This document shows, piece by piece, positions 1 to 8,811 of a stretch of 64,000 nucleotides of DNA. The first letter of the stretch is position 1, and every line of letters starts with the position of its first letter. Source of the DNA: Lachnospiraceae bacterium (lineage in GTDB: Bacteria > Bacillota > Clostridia > Lachnospirales > Lachnospiraceae); NCBI GenBank assembly GCA_024687205.1, contig JAILES010000094.1, forward strand, positions 1 to 64,000. The letters run 5' to 3'. The position numbers and the translations under genes were made by a program. Under the pieces are notes generated by a model. That model was not told the origin of the DNA. It saw only the letters and a list, made by a program, of their open reading frames with translations, and made no database searches.

Positions 1-7
1 AAGAAGG

Positions 8-553
8 ATGATTGAACAGCCAAAGTTAAGAGATCTTAAGCCGGAAGAACACGGACCGGTGATAGAGATACGTTCCGATTATTCAAGTCATGGAATGTCA
101 ATGGGAAGCAGTTCCTACGGGAAAGAGACAGTAAGCTGGCAGCAAGACGGAAACGTGGTGATTGAATGTACGGAGAATAGAAACGGGAAAGAGACCCATG
201 AAAAATATCTTGCCGGATCTGAGGCAGCAGAAAGACTCCGTCAATTTATAAAGGAAAGTCGTGTTGCTGAAATGGCACAGGTTCCTCCTATCCCCAGTCC
301 TTATCAGCTGACGGACTGCTCATCAAGCTCATTCATAACATTTGTTTTTGATGACGCTGATTCCAAAGCAGAAAGAAAACTTGACTGCGGATCATACTGG
401 GATGTTCAGAGAAAGGCTATCTCAGAGATCCGTGATCTGATAAAAGAGTGTATAGACAGCGGGAAGAGCCTGGAAACCTGGATATGTCCTCAGTGTAATA
501 CCGAAAACAAAGGAAAGTATTGCATGGAATGCGGCAGGAAGCGAGATGCTTAA
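8..553 (+). CDS. Uncharacterised protein with C-terminal zinc ribbon
   Basis: This 181-residue protein is not recognised over most of its length. Its last 25 residues form a zinc ribbon: a CPQC pair followed about 10 residues later by CMECG, after a Trp. The N-terminal 155 residues are soluble and mixed alpha/beta, with no signal peptide or membrane segment. The frame is open to the left edge of the window and the purine-rich stretch touches the ATG too closely for a normal ribosome site, so the true start may lie upstream. The next gene begins 11 nt downstream on the same strand, suggesting co-transcription. The zinc ribbon is seen directly; any role in nucleic-acid or protein binding is only inference. 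Confidence 0.6.
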   Translation: MIEQPKLRDLKPEEHGPVIEIRSDYSSHGMSMGSSSYGKETVSWQQDGNVVIECTENRNGKETHEKYLAGSEAAERLRQFIKESRVAEMAQVPPIPSPYQLTDCSSSSFITFVFDDADSKAERKLDCGSYWDVQRKAISEIRDLIKECIDSGKSLETWICPQCNTENKGKYCMECGRKRDA

Positions 554-564
554 GGAGCATGAGA

Positions 565-1455
565 ATGAAAGCATATTATCATCTGCCGGGCTTATTTGAA
601 TTCTACGAGTTATATAAACTGTTTCTCAAGCTTTACAGGGAACACAGGGAGTATTTCTACGACTGGTGTGAGATAGGTTCAATTTACGGTGCTCCTGCCG
701 ATTGCCTATGGGGCGGGGGACGAGTGGGCTTCGGAGATGAAAAGCCCGAGAATATTGCTGCTCTATTGAATGAGTATGGTATTTCTGCGCGTCTTACCTT
801 CAGCAACTCGCTCATAAAAGAAGAACATCTTTCTGATAAAAAATGTAATGAACTATGCAAGTTGTTTGAAAAGGGCAGAACGAAGAATGGTATCATCATA
901 TATTCAGATCTGTTGCTGGATCACATAAAGGATAATTATCCGGGATTCTATTTCGTATCCTCGACGACTAAGGTGATCACGGATTTTGAAGGCTTTGAAC
1001 AGGAACTGGATCGCAAGGACTATGCTTATGTTGTTCCGGATTTCAGACTTAATAAAGAGTTTGAAAAACTGAATAAACTCGCACCTGAGAAAAAACGGAA
1101 AACGGAATTCTTATGTAATGAGTGCTGTGCCTATGAATGCAAAGCAAGAAAAGAGTGTTATGAAAATGTGAGCAGGAAAAGCCTCGGCGAAAACTGTAAA
1201 GACCATATCTGTATTTCATCGGGTGCAGAAAGAGGTTACCGTTTTTCTGAAGCGATGAAGAATCCTGCTTTTATCGGGACAGACGATATCCTGAATGTTT
1301 ATATGCCAAACGGATTTTCTGATTTTAAGATAGAAGGCCGCGGCCTGGGCAGTGCGGTAAATCTGGAATTTCTTCTTTACTACATGACCAGGCCGGAGTA
1401 TTGGCTTAAAGTAAGAGAGGAAATATACTTAGACAGTATGCTGGATCTCTTCTGA
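565..1455 (+). CDS. U32-peptidase-like cysteine-rich protein
   Basis: A 296-residue cytosolic protein. The chosen ATG follows AAGGAG by 7 nt; an in-frame upstream ATG at 520 lies inside the previous gene. A cysteine cluster at about residues 185-215 (CNECC, then CKARKEC, then a C and H pair) and the late motif FKIEGRGLGS resemble the C-terminal cysteine cluster and 'KIEGR' segment of U32-type peptidases and collagenase-like proteins, which are linked to tRNA or ubiquinone hydroxylation in other bacteria. The protein is shorter than typical U32 enzymes (about 400 residues), so the assignment is tentative. It follows the zinc-ribbon gene by 11 nt and is convergent with the serine hydrolase downstream. 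Confidence 0.5.
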   Translation: MKAYYHLPGLFEFYELYKLFLKLYREHREYFYDWCEIGSIYGAPADCLWGGGRVGFGDEKPENIAALLNEYGISARLTFSNSLIKEEHLSDKKCNELCKLFEKGRTKNGIIIYSDLLLDHIKDNYPGFYFVSSTTKVITDFEGFEQELDRKDYAYVVPDFRLNKEFEKLNKLAPEKKRKTEFLCNECCAYECKARKECYENVSRKSLGENCKDHICISSGAERGYRFSEAMKNPAFIGTDDILNVYMPNGFSDFKIEGRGLGSAVNLEFLLYYMTRPEYWLKVREEIYLDSMLDLF

Positions 1456-1468
1456 GCTTAAAAGCTCA
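1453..1468. terminator. Possible weak bidirectional terminator
   Basis: TGAGCT-TAAA-AGCTCA forms a 6-bp stem overlapping the stop codons of two convergent genes, with modest T-rich sequence on the right. It is short and AT-rich, so termination strength is doubtful. Confidence 0.3.
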
Positions 1469-2458
1469 TTCATTCAATGCAGGCAGCAGCTTTTGTTCTA
1501 TAAACTCAACTCTGTCAAATATCCTAGGCTTGAAGGTGCCGGTCATTCCGACAGATACATTCAGTTCTTTGTTGACATAGATGATATTGCCGCTGTCACC
1601 TATCGCAGCGTAAATGTCTCTGTCATCAAAGGGCTTATACCACAGATAACCGTAGTTCATGAAACCGAAGCGCTCACCAAGCTTAAGCTGTGATGAGGTC
1701 ATCTCCTTTAAGTATTCTTTGGAGATGATCCTTTTTCCGTTGTGCATTCCGTCATTCAGCACAAGAGTTCCGATCACAGCCATATCTTTTGCTGACATAC
1801 ATAAACCCCAGCCCGCAGTAACGGCCCCCTGAGGATCGGAGTACCACTCATATTTCCTTGGATTCTTATTCATAAAGAAATCAAACTGATCTTCTTTAGA
1901 ACTGTCTCCATGCAATACGCGTTTTGGAAGATCCAACGGCTCAAAAAGATTTCTGTTTGCAAAATCAATGCATTTCTCTCCGGCAGCTCTCTCTATTATT
2001 CCTGCAAGGATCTGAATGCCAAGTGTAGCATATCTGAATTCTCCGGTGATCCCATTACGGCCTCCGAGATAATCAAGTGTCGTAAGTGTCCAATCATCGG
2101 AAGTACACACTTTCTTCCATGGCTCCGACTTTCCTTTATAAGGAGCAGTCATTGTAAGCAGATGCCGGATCGTTACGTCATAGATGGTTTTCTCCCCGCG
2201 TTTTACTTTGTAATCGGGAAAGAAATCCATCACTTTCTGATCCACACTCCTGATACAGCCTTTGTCCAGCGCAATTCCGGTAAGTAAAGCCATGATGCCT
2301 TTGGTAACTGAATTGACATTCATTGCATCTTTGGTTTTGAAGCCGTGCCAACAGTCGTCATAGACCGTCACACCGTCTCTGATCGCATATATCTGACAGA
2401 TATTGCTTTCGTTCCCGGTACTATCGGAAATGTATCTGTGCAGCTGTTCTTTGTTCAT
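1466..2458 (-). CDS. Serine hydrolase of the beta-lactamase/penicillin-binding fold
   Basis: A 330-residue member of the class C beta-lactamase-related family (Pfam beta-lactamase), which includes esterases, DD-peptidases and amidohydrolases. The nucleophile motif SxxK is S50-V-T-K53. The second motif is Y143-A-T, where most relatives have YAN or YSN, and a GDSGN segment near the C-terminus probably replaces the KTG-type triad. There is no signal peptide, so it probably acts in the cytosol, which argues against a cell-wall or resistance role. AAAGGAGA precedes the ATG by 8 nt. It is read in the same direction as the small membrane protein and the beta-helix glycosidase upstream, so the three may share a transcript. 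Confidence 0.75.
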   Translation of the reverse strand: MNKEQLHRYISDSTGNESNICQIYAIRDGVTVYDDCWHGFKTKDAMNVNSVTKGIMALLTGIALDKGCIRSVDQKVMDFFPDYKVKRGEKTIYDVTIRHLLTMTAPYKGKSEPWKKVCTSDDWTLTTLDYLGGRNGITGEFRYATLGIQILAGIIERAAGEKCIDFANRNLFEPLDLPKRVLHGDSSKEDQFDFFMNKNPRKYEWYSDPQGAVTAGWGLCMSAKDMAVIGTLVLNDGMHNGKRIISKEYLKEMTSSQLKLGERFGFMNYGYLWYKPFDDRDIYAAIGDSGNIIYVNKELNVSVGMTGTFKPRIFDRVEFIEQKLLPALNE

Positions 2459-2537
2459 TATCAGTCTCCTTTTAGTCAGTATTCGGACGTCCTGAATAGA
2501 AGACTAAGGTAATTAAAAATTGATTTCAAGTACTTTT

Positions 2538-2714
2538 TTACAGTTGTTTGTTTTCTTCGTTATTTGTGTCTGTACTGTTAAACAACTGATGCATCGCATC
2601 ATGCATCTGTTCACGGCGTTTGCGCTTTGCTTTGATCAGAACATAACCGATCACTACAAGTGCAACAATGAACAATACAAACTTAAGCAGATTTAGGATT
2701 GCGAATATCGCCAT
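2538..2714 (-). CDS. Small single-span membrane protein (58 aa)
   Basis: This short gene encodes 58 residues: a hydrophobic span at about residues 2-27, then a strongly basic KAKRKRR patch, then a polar tail. The topology predicts N-out/C-in by the positive-inside rule. GGAGG lies 8 nt before the ATG, which supports translation. It sits 27 nt after the beta-helix glycosidase on the same strand and 79 nt before the serine hydrolase. Function is unknown; similar one-span peptides are common and poorly studied. Confidence 0.6.
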   Translation of the reverse strand: MAIFAILNLLKFVLFIVALVVIGYVLIKAKRKRREQMHDAMHQLFNSTDTNNEENKQL

Positions 2715-2741
2715 TTCATTTTCCTCCTGAAATATAAGTAA

Positions 2742-4694
2742 TTATTTCCATGATGTGAAAGGACCCGGCAGGGATATAGCATCTCTTTCGGTACCTGTTA
2801 TATCACAATTCACGCAGGCAGGGGTGCTGACTTTCTTGACAGCCTGCGGATCTCTGAGCAGTTGTATCTTTTGTCCGGGCCCCGGCGCATTTACAGGTTG
2901 ATCATGTCGTACGGTCATTCTGACAGAAGCATTCAAAAGATCCGGTTCTGCAGCAAACCAGGCGCTGGCTCCGTTTATATCGAAACCGTAAAACTCCTGC
3001 CAGGTCTTAAGATCAAGGCAGACCTCGGGTGAGGGATACATGATACGAAGATAACCGCCTTTCAAGCACAGATAAAGATTTCCTTCCGCTTCATTGTCCG
3101 GAGTGGGAAATACTATCGCTGCTTCACCGCATTCATAGAAGATATTATTCAGTATCTTTGCTTTCCTGGAGGTTCCTCCACGTTCCAGACCACCCATCCT
3201 GAAGCCCACAGGTTTCGCGTAATAGCCGCTGTGACGGCACTTTCCGATAAGGTTATGTGCTATGATCAGTCTGTCGGTTCCTTCACAGTAGATGCCGTAC
3301 CCGTTTATTGTATCATTTTCAGCAAGTTTATACCAGCCGCTCGATCCCGGCTCTGCAGGAACTTTTGTGGGATCAAACCTTCCCTCCACATTCCAGATTA
3401 TGTTGTTGTCTATCAGATTGACGCCGTCCTTGGTGCACTCGATGAAAATGGCTTCACGCTGTTCTATACCGTTGACAAAAATATTTGAAGTTATACGTGT
3501 GTTTTCGTTTCCGCAGTCCAGCCAGAGATGGTCGGCACGGAAGGTATCCTTAAATATGTTTCGGCGTATCAGGCCGTTCACGCTGTTATGCAGTTTGATA
3601 GCCCCGGCTTCCCAGGAGAGTTCCATCTTCTGCCAGCCTGTTCCTTCGATCCGGTTATCTTCTATCAGCATATGTTCGGCAAAGAGTCCTGCGATGCCGC
3701 ATACGCCGGCATTTCTGATCGTACAGCCTCGTATCACGGAATGACCGATGATCTGACCTTCAATATATTCATGATGCCAGCATTCATTTCCGATATCGAC
3801 AGCCACTGTATTTGCATAGTTGACGCTGCAGTATTCTATGATCCAGTGATGGCCGCGGAAAGAAGAGATCGCTCCCCTTTGGGGAACGGGGCCGCCGGTT
3901 GCTGCATGTTCACATACTATGCCTTTGATCCTGATATATGAGAGAAAAGGTTCTTTGGGCGCAATGCATTGTTCCCTTACAGAAATCTCGATCAGATGAT
4001 CCTTCGGATCTGCATCATCTTTTAATCTGAAATGAATGGTCTGACCGTTTGCTTCTACCCAGTAAGTGTTATCTTCCGCACCAAGCATATGATAGAGAGC
4101 AACCTGCTTTAAGGGTCTGCCGTCGCAATATACGCAGCCGCGGCGGTTTAAGTAGGTAGTCATGTCGGTCTTATCGTATTCGATGAATAAACGGTCGTGT
4201 ATGATATTGACAGCGCAGAACGGATTATATCCGCGGAACATGTCGGGATCGAGTTCATGTTTCCATATGCGTCTGGTATCTTCTTTTATTTCACCATATG
4301 GTCTGGTACCGGAAGAGAATTCTGCAACAGGTTCAAGTTTCCAGCCGCTGCTTTCAGTAAAATCCGTTACCTGCTCAGAGGCTCGTATGATCACTTCTTC
4401 ACCCGGATAAGCTTCATAGCTTATCATATGCTCACTGTCACTGCCACCCTTTCGGGGTGATAAGCATTCCCTGTAGATACCTCCACGTATGATCACTTTT
4501 GTCCCGGGTACCGCTTCTTTTGCGGCCCGGTCAAGTGTCTTAAAAGGGGCATCGATGCTGCCGTCGTTTTCGTCAGAAGCCTTCGGATCATCGCAGGCTA
4601 CATACAGGGTTCTATCGTACGTACATTCTTTTTCCCAGAAGTCAAAGCTGTTTCCGTCAGGCAGAATGGCCGTCAGATCATCTTGTTTTCTCAT
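2742..4694 (-). CDS. GH120-like right-handed beta-helix glycosidase
   Basis: About 650 residues with no signal peptide. The N-terminus has the DUF1565-type opening of a beta-helix (a DGSIDAPFKTLDRA segment, then a GGIYRE turn), followed by many helix rungs with alternating I-x-x-N repeats. The domain order resembles GH120 beta-xylosidases, where the nucleophile Asp lies in LWLD and the acid/base Glu about 23 residues later. Here LWLD (Asp at about 393) and an FIEC segment (Glu at about 419) occupy those places, so an active intracellular oligosaccharide hydrolase is plausible. GGAGGA lies 6 nt before the chosen ATG; a GTG two codons upstream overlaps that site and is less likely. It is divergent from an MFS transporter that could supply its substrate. 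Family membership is from remembered motifs, not a search. Confidence 0.65.
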   Translation of the reverse strand: MRKQDDLTAILPDGNSFDFWEKECTYDRTLYVACDDPKASDENDGSIDAPFKTLDRAAKEAVPGTKVIIRGGIYRECLSPRKGGSDSEHMISYEAYPGEEVIIRASEQVTDFTESSGWKLEPVAEFSSGTRPYGEIKEDTRRIWKHELDPDMFRGYNPFCAVNIIHDRLFIEYDKTDMTTYLNRRGCVYCDGRPLKQVALYHMLGAEDNTYWVEANGQTIHFRLKDDADPKDHLIEISVREQCIAPKEPFLSYIRIKGIVCEHAATGGPVPQRGAISSFRGHHWIIEYCSVNYANTVAVDIGNECWHHEYIEGQIIGHSVIRGCTIRNAGVCGIAGLFAEHMLIEDNRIEGTGWQKMELSWEAGAIKLHNSVNGLIRRNIFKDTFRADHLWLDCGNENTRITSNIFVNGIEQREAIFIECTKDGVNLIDNNIIWNVEGRFDPTKVPAEPGSSGWYKLAENDTINGYGIYCEGTDRLIIAHNLIGKCRHSGYYAKPVGFRMGGLERGGTSRKAKILNNIFYECGEAAIVFPTPDNEAEGNLYLCLKGGYLRIMYPSPEVCLDLKTWQEFYGFDINGASAWFAAEPDLLNASVRMTVRHDQPVNAPGPGQKIQLLRDPQAVKKVSTPACVNCDITGTERDAISLPGPFTSWK

Positions 4695-4844
4695 AGTCAC
4701 TCCTCCTATTTTGTTTACTACAGCTTATTTGATTATAAGACAGAAACTGCAGGGATTCAACAGATTAAAGCTCTGTACCTTCCGTTTGGTATATGCTATC
4801 ATTAAATAGTCAGAGAAATATACATAGATTGGACGTATGTGATA

Positions 4845-6056
4845 ATGAGTAAGAAACACAGTAAGATCAACAGTACGATAAAAGCTGCATTTTTAGGGTA
4901 TGTTGTGCAGGCGGTCGTTAATAACTTTGTGCCGCTTCTCTTTGTTCAGATGCAGAATGAATTTGATATCCCCCTGTCACGGATAACACTTCTTATAACC
5001 TTCAATTTCGGACTTCAGCTGCTCATAGATATGACATCCACACCTTTTGTCGAGAAGATAGGATACAGGGCATCGATGATCCTGTCCAATGCCTGTGTTA
5101 TCGTAGGGTTGATCATGATAAGCGTTCTGCCGGGAGTGATGAGGAATCCTTTTGCCGGAATACTTATCAGCGTATGTATATATGCGATAGGAGGCGGCTT
5201 ACAGGAAGTGCTGGTCAGTCCCATAGTTGAAGCCTGTCCTACAGATAACAAAGAAACGGTAATGAGTCTTCTGCATTCGGCATATTGCTGGGGACATATG
5301 GCGGTGGTTCTGGTATCTACGGCATTTTTCTGCATATTCGGAATAAGTAACTGGAGAGTGCTGGCTATAATATGGTGCATCGTACCGGCGATCGATCTTC
5401 TGATGTTTACGAGAGTACCGATCTACAGACTGGAGTCCGCTGAGGGAGAAAAAGGAAGCATAAAGCTGCTGTTCGGACAGAAGGTTTTCTGGATCATGAT
5501 GCTTATGATGCTTTGCGCAGGAGCATCGGAACAGGCTGTAAGTCAGTGGGCATCTGCGTTTGCCGAAAAAGGCCTTGGTGTTTCAAAGACGATGGGGGAT
5601 CTGCTCGGTCCCACGCTGTTCGCTTTATGCATGGCTTCATCGAGAACGATATACGGCATTCGCGGACAGAAGATGGAACTGGAGAAGTTCATGGGATTTT
5701 CGGTGATCCTGTGTGGCATAGCATATATCGTTATCGCAACAGTTCCGCATCCTGTAATAGCGCTGTTAGGATGTGGCCTTGCAGGTTTTTCCGTTGGTAT
5801 TTTCTGGCCAGGGACATTTTCTCTGGCATCTGCAAACGTCAAAGGCAGAGGAACGCTATTGTTTGCTTTTCTTGCGCTTGCCGGAGATCTTGGCTGTTCG
5901 GGAGGACCTACATTTGCGGGACTCATCGCGTCTGCCGCAAACGGAAATATGAGGCTCGGTATCGGAGCCGCGATATGTTTCCCTATCCTTATGGGAATCG
6001 GAACACTTTTGAACTCCGTCCCCAAGAGACCAATGCAAAGGACGATTCGGAAATAA
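4845..6056 (+). CDS. MFS-family transporter
   Basis: About 403 residues with some 12 hydrophobic segments, consistent with a major facilitator. The first span (about 10-32) is followed by a loop with acidic and basic residues. Glycine-rich helices such as GGGLQEVLVSP recall sugar-type MFS members that carry a GGG-x-QE motif. A GTG two codons upstream is an alternative start; neither has a strong ribosome site. It is divergent from the GH120-like glycosidase, so import of an oligosaccharide is a reasonable inference but the substrate is not shown. The last codons run through a copy of a dispersed repeat (6016-6032), suggesting that the C-terminus was rebuilt by repeat insertion. Confidence 0.75.
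   Translation: MSKKHSKINSTIKAAFLGYVVQAVVNNFVPLLFVQMQNEFDIPLSRITLLITFNFGLQLLIDMTSTPFVEKIGYRASMILSNACVIVGLIMISVLPGVMRNPFAGILISVCIYAIGGGLQEVLVSPIVEACPTDNKETVMSLLHSAYCWGHMAVVLVSTAFFCIFGISNWRVLAIIWCIVPAIDLLMFTRVPIYRLESAEGEKGSIKLLFGQKVFWIMMLMMLCAGASEQAVSQWASAFAEKGLGVSKTMGDLLGPTLFALCMASSRTIYGIRGQKMELEKFMGFSVILCGIAYIVIATVPHPVIALLGCGLAGFSVGIFWPGTFSLASANVKGRGTLLFAFLALAGDLGCSGGPTFAGLIASAANGNMRLGIGAAICFPILMGIGTLLNSVPKRPMQRTIRK
6016..6032 (-). repeat. Dispersed CCGTCCCC repeat, copy 1 (inside MFS gene)
   Basis: CCGTCCCCAAGAGACCA is identical to 17 nt within the copies at 8182-8204 and 9208-9230. Here it encodes part of the transporter's C-terminal tail (SVPKRPM). Confidence 0.7.
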
Positions 6057-6084
6057 GGGAGTTTATTGACTACGGAGGGAAAGA

Positions 6085-6315
6085 ATGGAGATTAAATCTA
6101 TTCTAATAAAGGATACGACAAAAGAAGAACGTGAAGAGATCGTTAAAAATTCCATGGATTGCGGGGGAGGATGCGAGAACTGTTCATCCTGCTGGCTTGG
6201 TGGAGGTTCGCCCTGGGATATCTATAAGGACTATATAGATGGCAAACGTGAAATCAGAGAGATAAATATGGGATACATGGAAGAATATCGCCAGGACAGA
6301 CAGATAAAGGGATAG
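6085..6315 (+). CDS. Small cysteine-rich protein (76 aa)
   Basis: A 76-residue soluble protein with a cysteine knot-like cluster CGGGCENCSSC at about residues 26-36, followed by WLGGGSPWD. The spacing would suit a metal site, but no family is recognised. GGAGGG precedes the ATG by 7 nt. It lies 28 nt after the MFS gene and 30 nt before the broken acetyltransferase on the same strand, so it probably belongs to that transcription unit. The metal-binding idea is inference. Confidence 0.55.
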   Translation: MEIKSILIKDTTKEEREEIVKNSMDCGGGCENCSSCWLGGGSPWDIYKDYIDGKREIREINMGYMEEYRQDRQIKG

Positions 6316-6345
6316 AAATGAATACAACACCTGAAATAGGAGAAT

Positions 6346-6781
6346 ATGAAAAATATAACGCTTAAACAATTATCATTGGATATGGGAAAATCGGAATATG
6401 ATATGCTACAGAACGTTCCTGCAGTGGAAAACGGTTTTACCAATCCGGCATATGACCTGTCTTATGACGAGTATAAAGAGTGGTTGAGGATAACTGACAA
6501 CAATTCCAGAGGCATCGATTTGCCAGACGGCTGGATTCCGTATACTACATATGTTCTATATGTCGACGATGCTCCTGTCGGTTATGGCAGAGTCAGGCAT
6601 TCGTCATCCGAGTATTTGGAAACAGTTGTCGGTGCAGGGAATCTGGGGTACGGCATCGCAAGGGGATATAGAGGAAAAGGATAATAACACTGCTTCCGTA
6701 AGTATTATGCTGAAAAACGGAGGGCAAATTATTGGTGATTTCAAAAGTCAGAAACATATCATCCGCATACCATTGGAATGA
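6346..6781 (+). pseudogene. GNAT-family acetyltransferase with internal deletion
   Basis: The first 112 codons encode the N-terminal half of a GNAT acetyltransferase, ending at the acetyl-CoA-binding motif GYGIARGYRGKG, then hit TAA. Immediately after, in the +1 frame, the C-terminal part continues (DNNTAS, then IMLKNGG, ending IRIPLE). In intact relatives about 30-35 residues (the alpha-3/beta-5 region) separate RGKG from NxAS, so a deletion of roughly 90-100 bp that also shifted frame explains the structure. AGGAG lies 4 nt before the ATG. The product cannot form a full acyl-CoA site, so it is probably inactive. Confidence 0.8.
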
Positions 6782-6798
6782 TGCGATAAGGAGGGGCT

Positions 6799-7392
6799 TC
6801 ATTCTTCCTTCATTGCGCCTCTGATCCTGCTGAGAGATTCCGGTGTGATACCAAGGTAAGTTGCTATATGTCGCTGAGTTGCTCTCCCACTGAGATCAGG
6901 ATACAGCTTCTTGAAATGTATGTACCTCGCAGTTGCATTTTCTGCAAGAAAGCCGTTCTCACGGTATATCTTATATCTCATAGCGCTTTCTAAAAGATAA
7001 ATCCAGATATCTTTAAACGAATCATTTTCCTTGATCATCTTTTTTATAACTGCCGTCTCGCAGACCATGATGGTTGTTTCTTCGAGTGTTTCCCACATGC
7101 AGATTCTTTCCGGATAGCCAAAGAAGCCTTCATCCATAAACATTGTGCCTTCAGGAGCAAAACCTCTTGTGATGTCATTTCCGTCATTGTCTATATAATA
7201 AGCACGTGCCAGTCCAGACAGGATAAGCCCTGCGTAGGTTGTGTCGTCTCCGATAGAGGCAAGAATCTCCCCCTTTTTTACCACTCTGAAGCTTGCAAGA
7301 CTCACTATCTCACCGACCAGTTCTTCACTTACATTAATGTTATATTTTTCTGCAAACACCATCAGCTGTTTAACAAAATATTCTTTATCCAT
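6799..7392 (-). CDS. Crp/Fnr-family transcriptional regulator
   Basis: A 197-residue regulator: an N-terminal cyclic-nucleotide-binding-type beta-barrel (about 25-120, including KKGEILASIGD and LSGLARAYY) and a C-terminal winged helix with GRATQRHIATYLGITPESLSRIR at about 168-190. The arginine/glutamate pair that binds cAMP in true CRP is not evident and there is no Fnr-type cysteine cluster, so the ligand is unknown. It starts 12 nt after the CPBP membrane protein on the same strand and is likely co-transcribed with it. Confidence 0.85.
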   Translation of the reverse strand: MDKEYFVKQLMVFAEKYNINVSEELVGEIVSLASFRVVKKGEILASIGDDTTYAGLILSGLARAYYIDNDGNDITRGFAPEGTMFMDEGFFGYPERICMWETLEETTIMVCETAVIKKMIKENDSFKDIWIYLLESAMRYKIYRENGFLAENATARYIHFKKLYPDLSGRATQRHIATYLGITPESLSRIRGAMKEE

Positions 7393-7404
7393 AGGTATAC
7401 CCCT

Positions 7405-8100
7405 TTAATAACCGCCCATGACAATAATGTAAATAATACTGAGCAGATTAGTTCCACCATGTATGATCATCGGAACTATCAAATGTTTCCTTCTCCGATA
7501 ACCCAATATACATACAAGTCCAAGCACAAAGGAAGCTCCGAAATTATACCAGTCAAGCAAGCCAAAAAGCATATTGAAAAGCAGAAGTGCCGTAATCTCT
7601 CCAAATGCCTGTCCGCAAAATCTCTTCGCAAAGCCTCTGTAATATATTTCCTTGCAGATTCCGCTCACAAAGACCAGTGCGATGACATAAAGAATAGTTA
7701 TTCCAACTCCCATCTTTCCGTCTTCTACAAAAGCAAGTTCTGTACGACCCTTATAAATAGGCAAAAACAGAAGATTTAGCAGGCTGGCTGTAATTGCGAG
7801 TATTACACCCCAAAGAATATCTCCGCCAACAGTCTCTCTTTCATATATTTCCTTTTTAAGACTGATTCCATTCGCTTTATAAAGAAACAGAGCACTTGGA
7901 AGGATCACGAGATTGGCAAAAATAAAGGTAAAAGCAAAAATCCACCTGTTAGCCTGTACGTAGCTTGCAATATCCGGCAGATTCATCCCCGGTTTATAAA
8001 ACCCGAGTGCATTTGCCATCTCAAAAGTGGCAATAAAAAATGTTAATACTGTAGTGATTGTTAATGCCTTCCCGGCATTTTTGATATCGTTTTCTTTCAT
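7405..8100 (-). CDS. CPBP-family intramembrane protease homologue, probably inactive
   Basis: About 231 residues with 6-8 membrane spans. The C-terminal half matches the CPBP (Abi/Rce1) fold, with motif 1 KEIYYRGF, motif 2 FGLLDWYN and motif 3 IHGGTN. The canonical motif 1 is EExxxR; here the first Glu is Lys, and the FxxxH histidine of motif 2 is replaced (FGLLD). These are catalytic or metal-binding positions in Rce1-type enzymes, so proteolysis may be lost, though the motif 3 His and Asn remain. AGGAGGT lies 6 nt before the chosen ATG; an ATG ten codons upstream overlaps that site and is rejected. It is followed by the Crp/Fnr gene. Confidence 0.75.
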   Translation of the reverse strand: MKENDIKNAGKALTITTVLTFFIATFEMANALGFYKPGMNLPDIASYVQANRWIFAFTFIFANLVILPSALFLYKANGISLKKEIYERETVGGDILWGVILAITASLLNLLFLPIYKGRTELAFVEDGKMGVGITILYVIALVFVSGICKEIYYRGFAKRFCGQAFGEITALLLFNMLFGLLDWYNFGASFVLGLVCILGYRRRKHLIVPMIIHGGTNLLSIIYIIVMGGY

Positions 8101-8181
8101 GATGTCACCTCCTGAAAGAAACAATATCATTATTTTATTCTACTCGCATTGATATATGTTAAGATTCAAAAATGGACCGCT

Positions 8182-8204
8182 AACCCCGTCCCCAAGAGAC
8201 CATC
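8182..8204 (-). repeat. Dispersed CCGTCCCC repeat, copy 2
   Basis: A 23-bp sequence (AACCCCGTCCCC followed by AAGAGACCATC) identical to 9208-9230 and sharing 17 bp with 6016-6032. It abuts and overlaps the stop codon of the downstream XRE gene. Confidence 0.75.
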
Positions 8205-8811
8205 ACAGCGGTTTCTGTACTTTCACCAGCTTATAATTCCCGATTTCAAACTTTTTCCCGCTTATCCGTGTCGCTATCTGCCGGATTTCCATGAACTCAT
8301 CATTGACAACGATAAAAAACTGCTTTTTATCGTTCTCTGCAAGATAAAATGTATTATTCAGGTTTTCCAGCGCATTTACGATGTCCGTACCGCTGTCAAA
8401 ACAGCCTATTCCCGGAAGGAATGCCGTGAATAACATCATCGCATTATCCCTGAGCTTTTCTGTTTTGCTAAGCTTCTTTGTAGCAGAGAGAGGGTAGACC
8501 GTATAGTCGGAAAACTTTTCTCTGACAAGAGCGTCTTTGGCTTTTGCTTTCTTTATAAGTCCTTTTTCACCCGTAAGATCGACAGGCTCTCTGATAACCG
8601 ACAGATCAAGAGTGTTTTCGTCATCCAGAAGATAATCTACACTCACATCCAGCAGTCCGGCCAGTGCTTTAAGGTTTGCCACATCAGGCATGCCTTTATC
8701 GGTTTCCCACTTAGCCACGGCACTTCGCGATACGCTCAGTCTCTGCGAGAGCTCCTCCTGTGAATAGCCGGTCTTTAATCTTGCTTCTTTTAGTTTTTCT
8801 CCAAATGTCAT
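8203..8811 (-). CDS. XRE-family transcriptional regulator
   Basis: A 202-residue protein with an N-terminal HTH_3 domain at residues 4-60 (motif YSQEELSQRLSVSRSAVAKWE) and an unrecognised C-terminal domain of about 130 residues with one hydrophobic segment (AMMLFTAFLPGIG). Similar two-part regulators in Clostridia often sense a membrane or cell-envelope signal, but that is inference. An AAAGGAGGTC ribosome site precedes the ATG. It lies 69 nt after the HipB-like gene on the same strand and its stop codon overlaps repeat copy 2. Confidence 0.8.
   Translation of the reverse strand: MTFGEKLKEARLKTGYSQEELSQRLSVSRSAVAKWETDKGMPDVANLKALAGLLDVSVDYLLDDENTLDLSVIREPVDLTGEKGLIKKAKAKDALVREKFSDYTVYPLSATKKLSKTEKLRDNAMMLFTAFLPGIGCFDSGTDIVNALENLNNTFYLAENDKKQFFIVVNDEFMEIRQIATRISGKKFEIGNYKLVKVQKPL

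Noticed and set aside
2742..4694. Pectate lyase or alginate lyase assignment of the beta-helix protein.
   Set aside because: The pair of acidic residues and lack of a signal peptide fit GH120 better; pectate lyase calcium-binding motifs are not seen.
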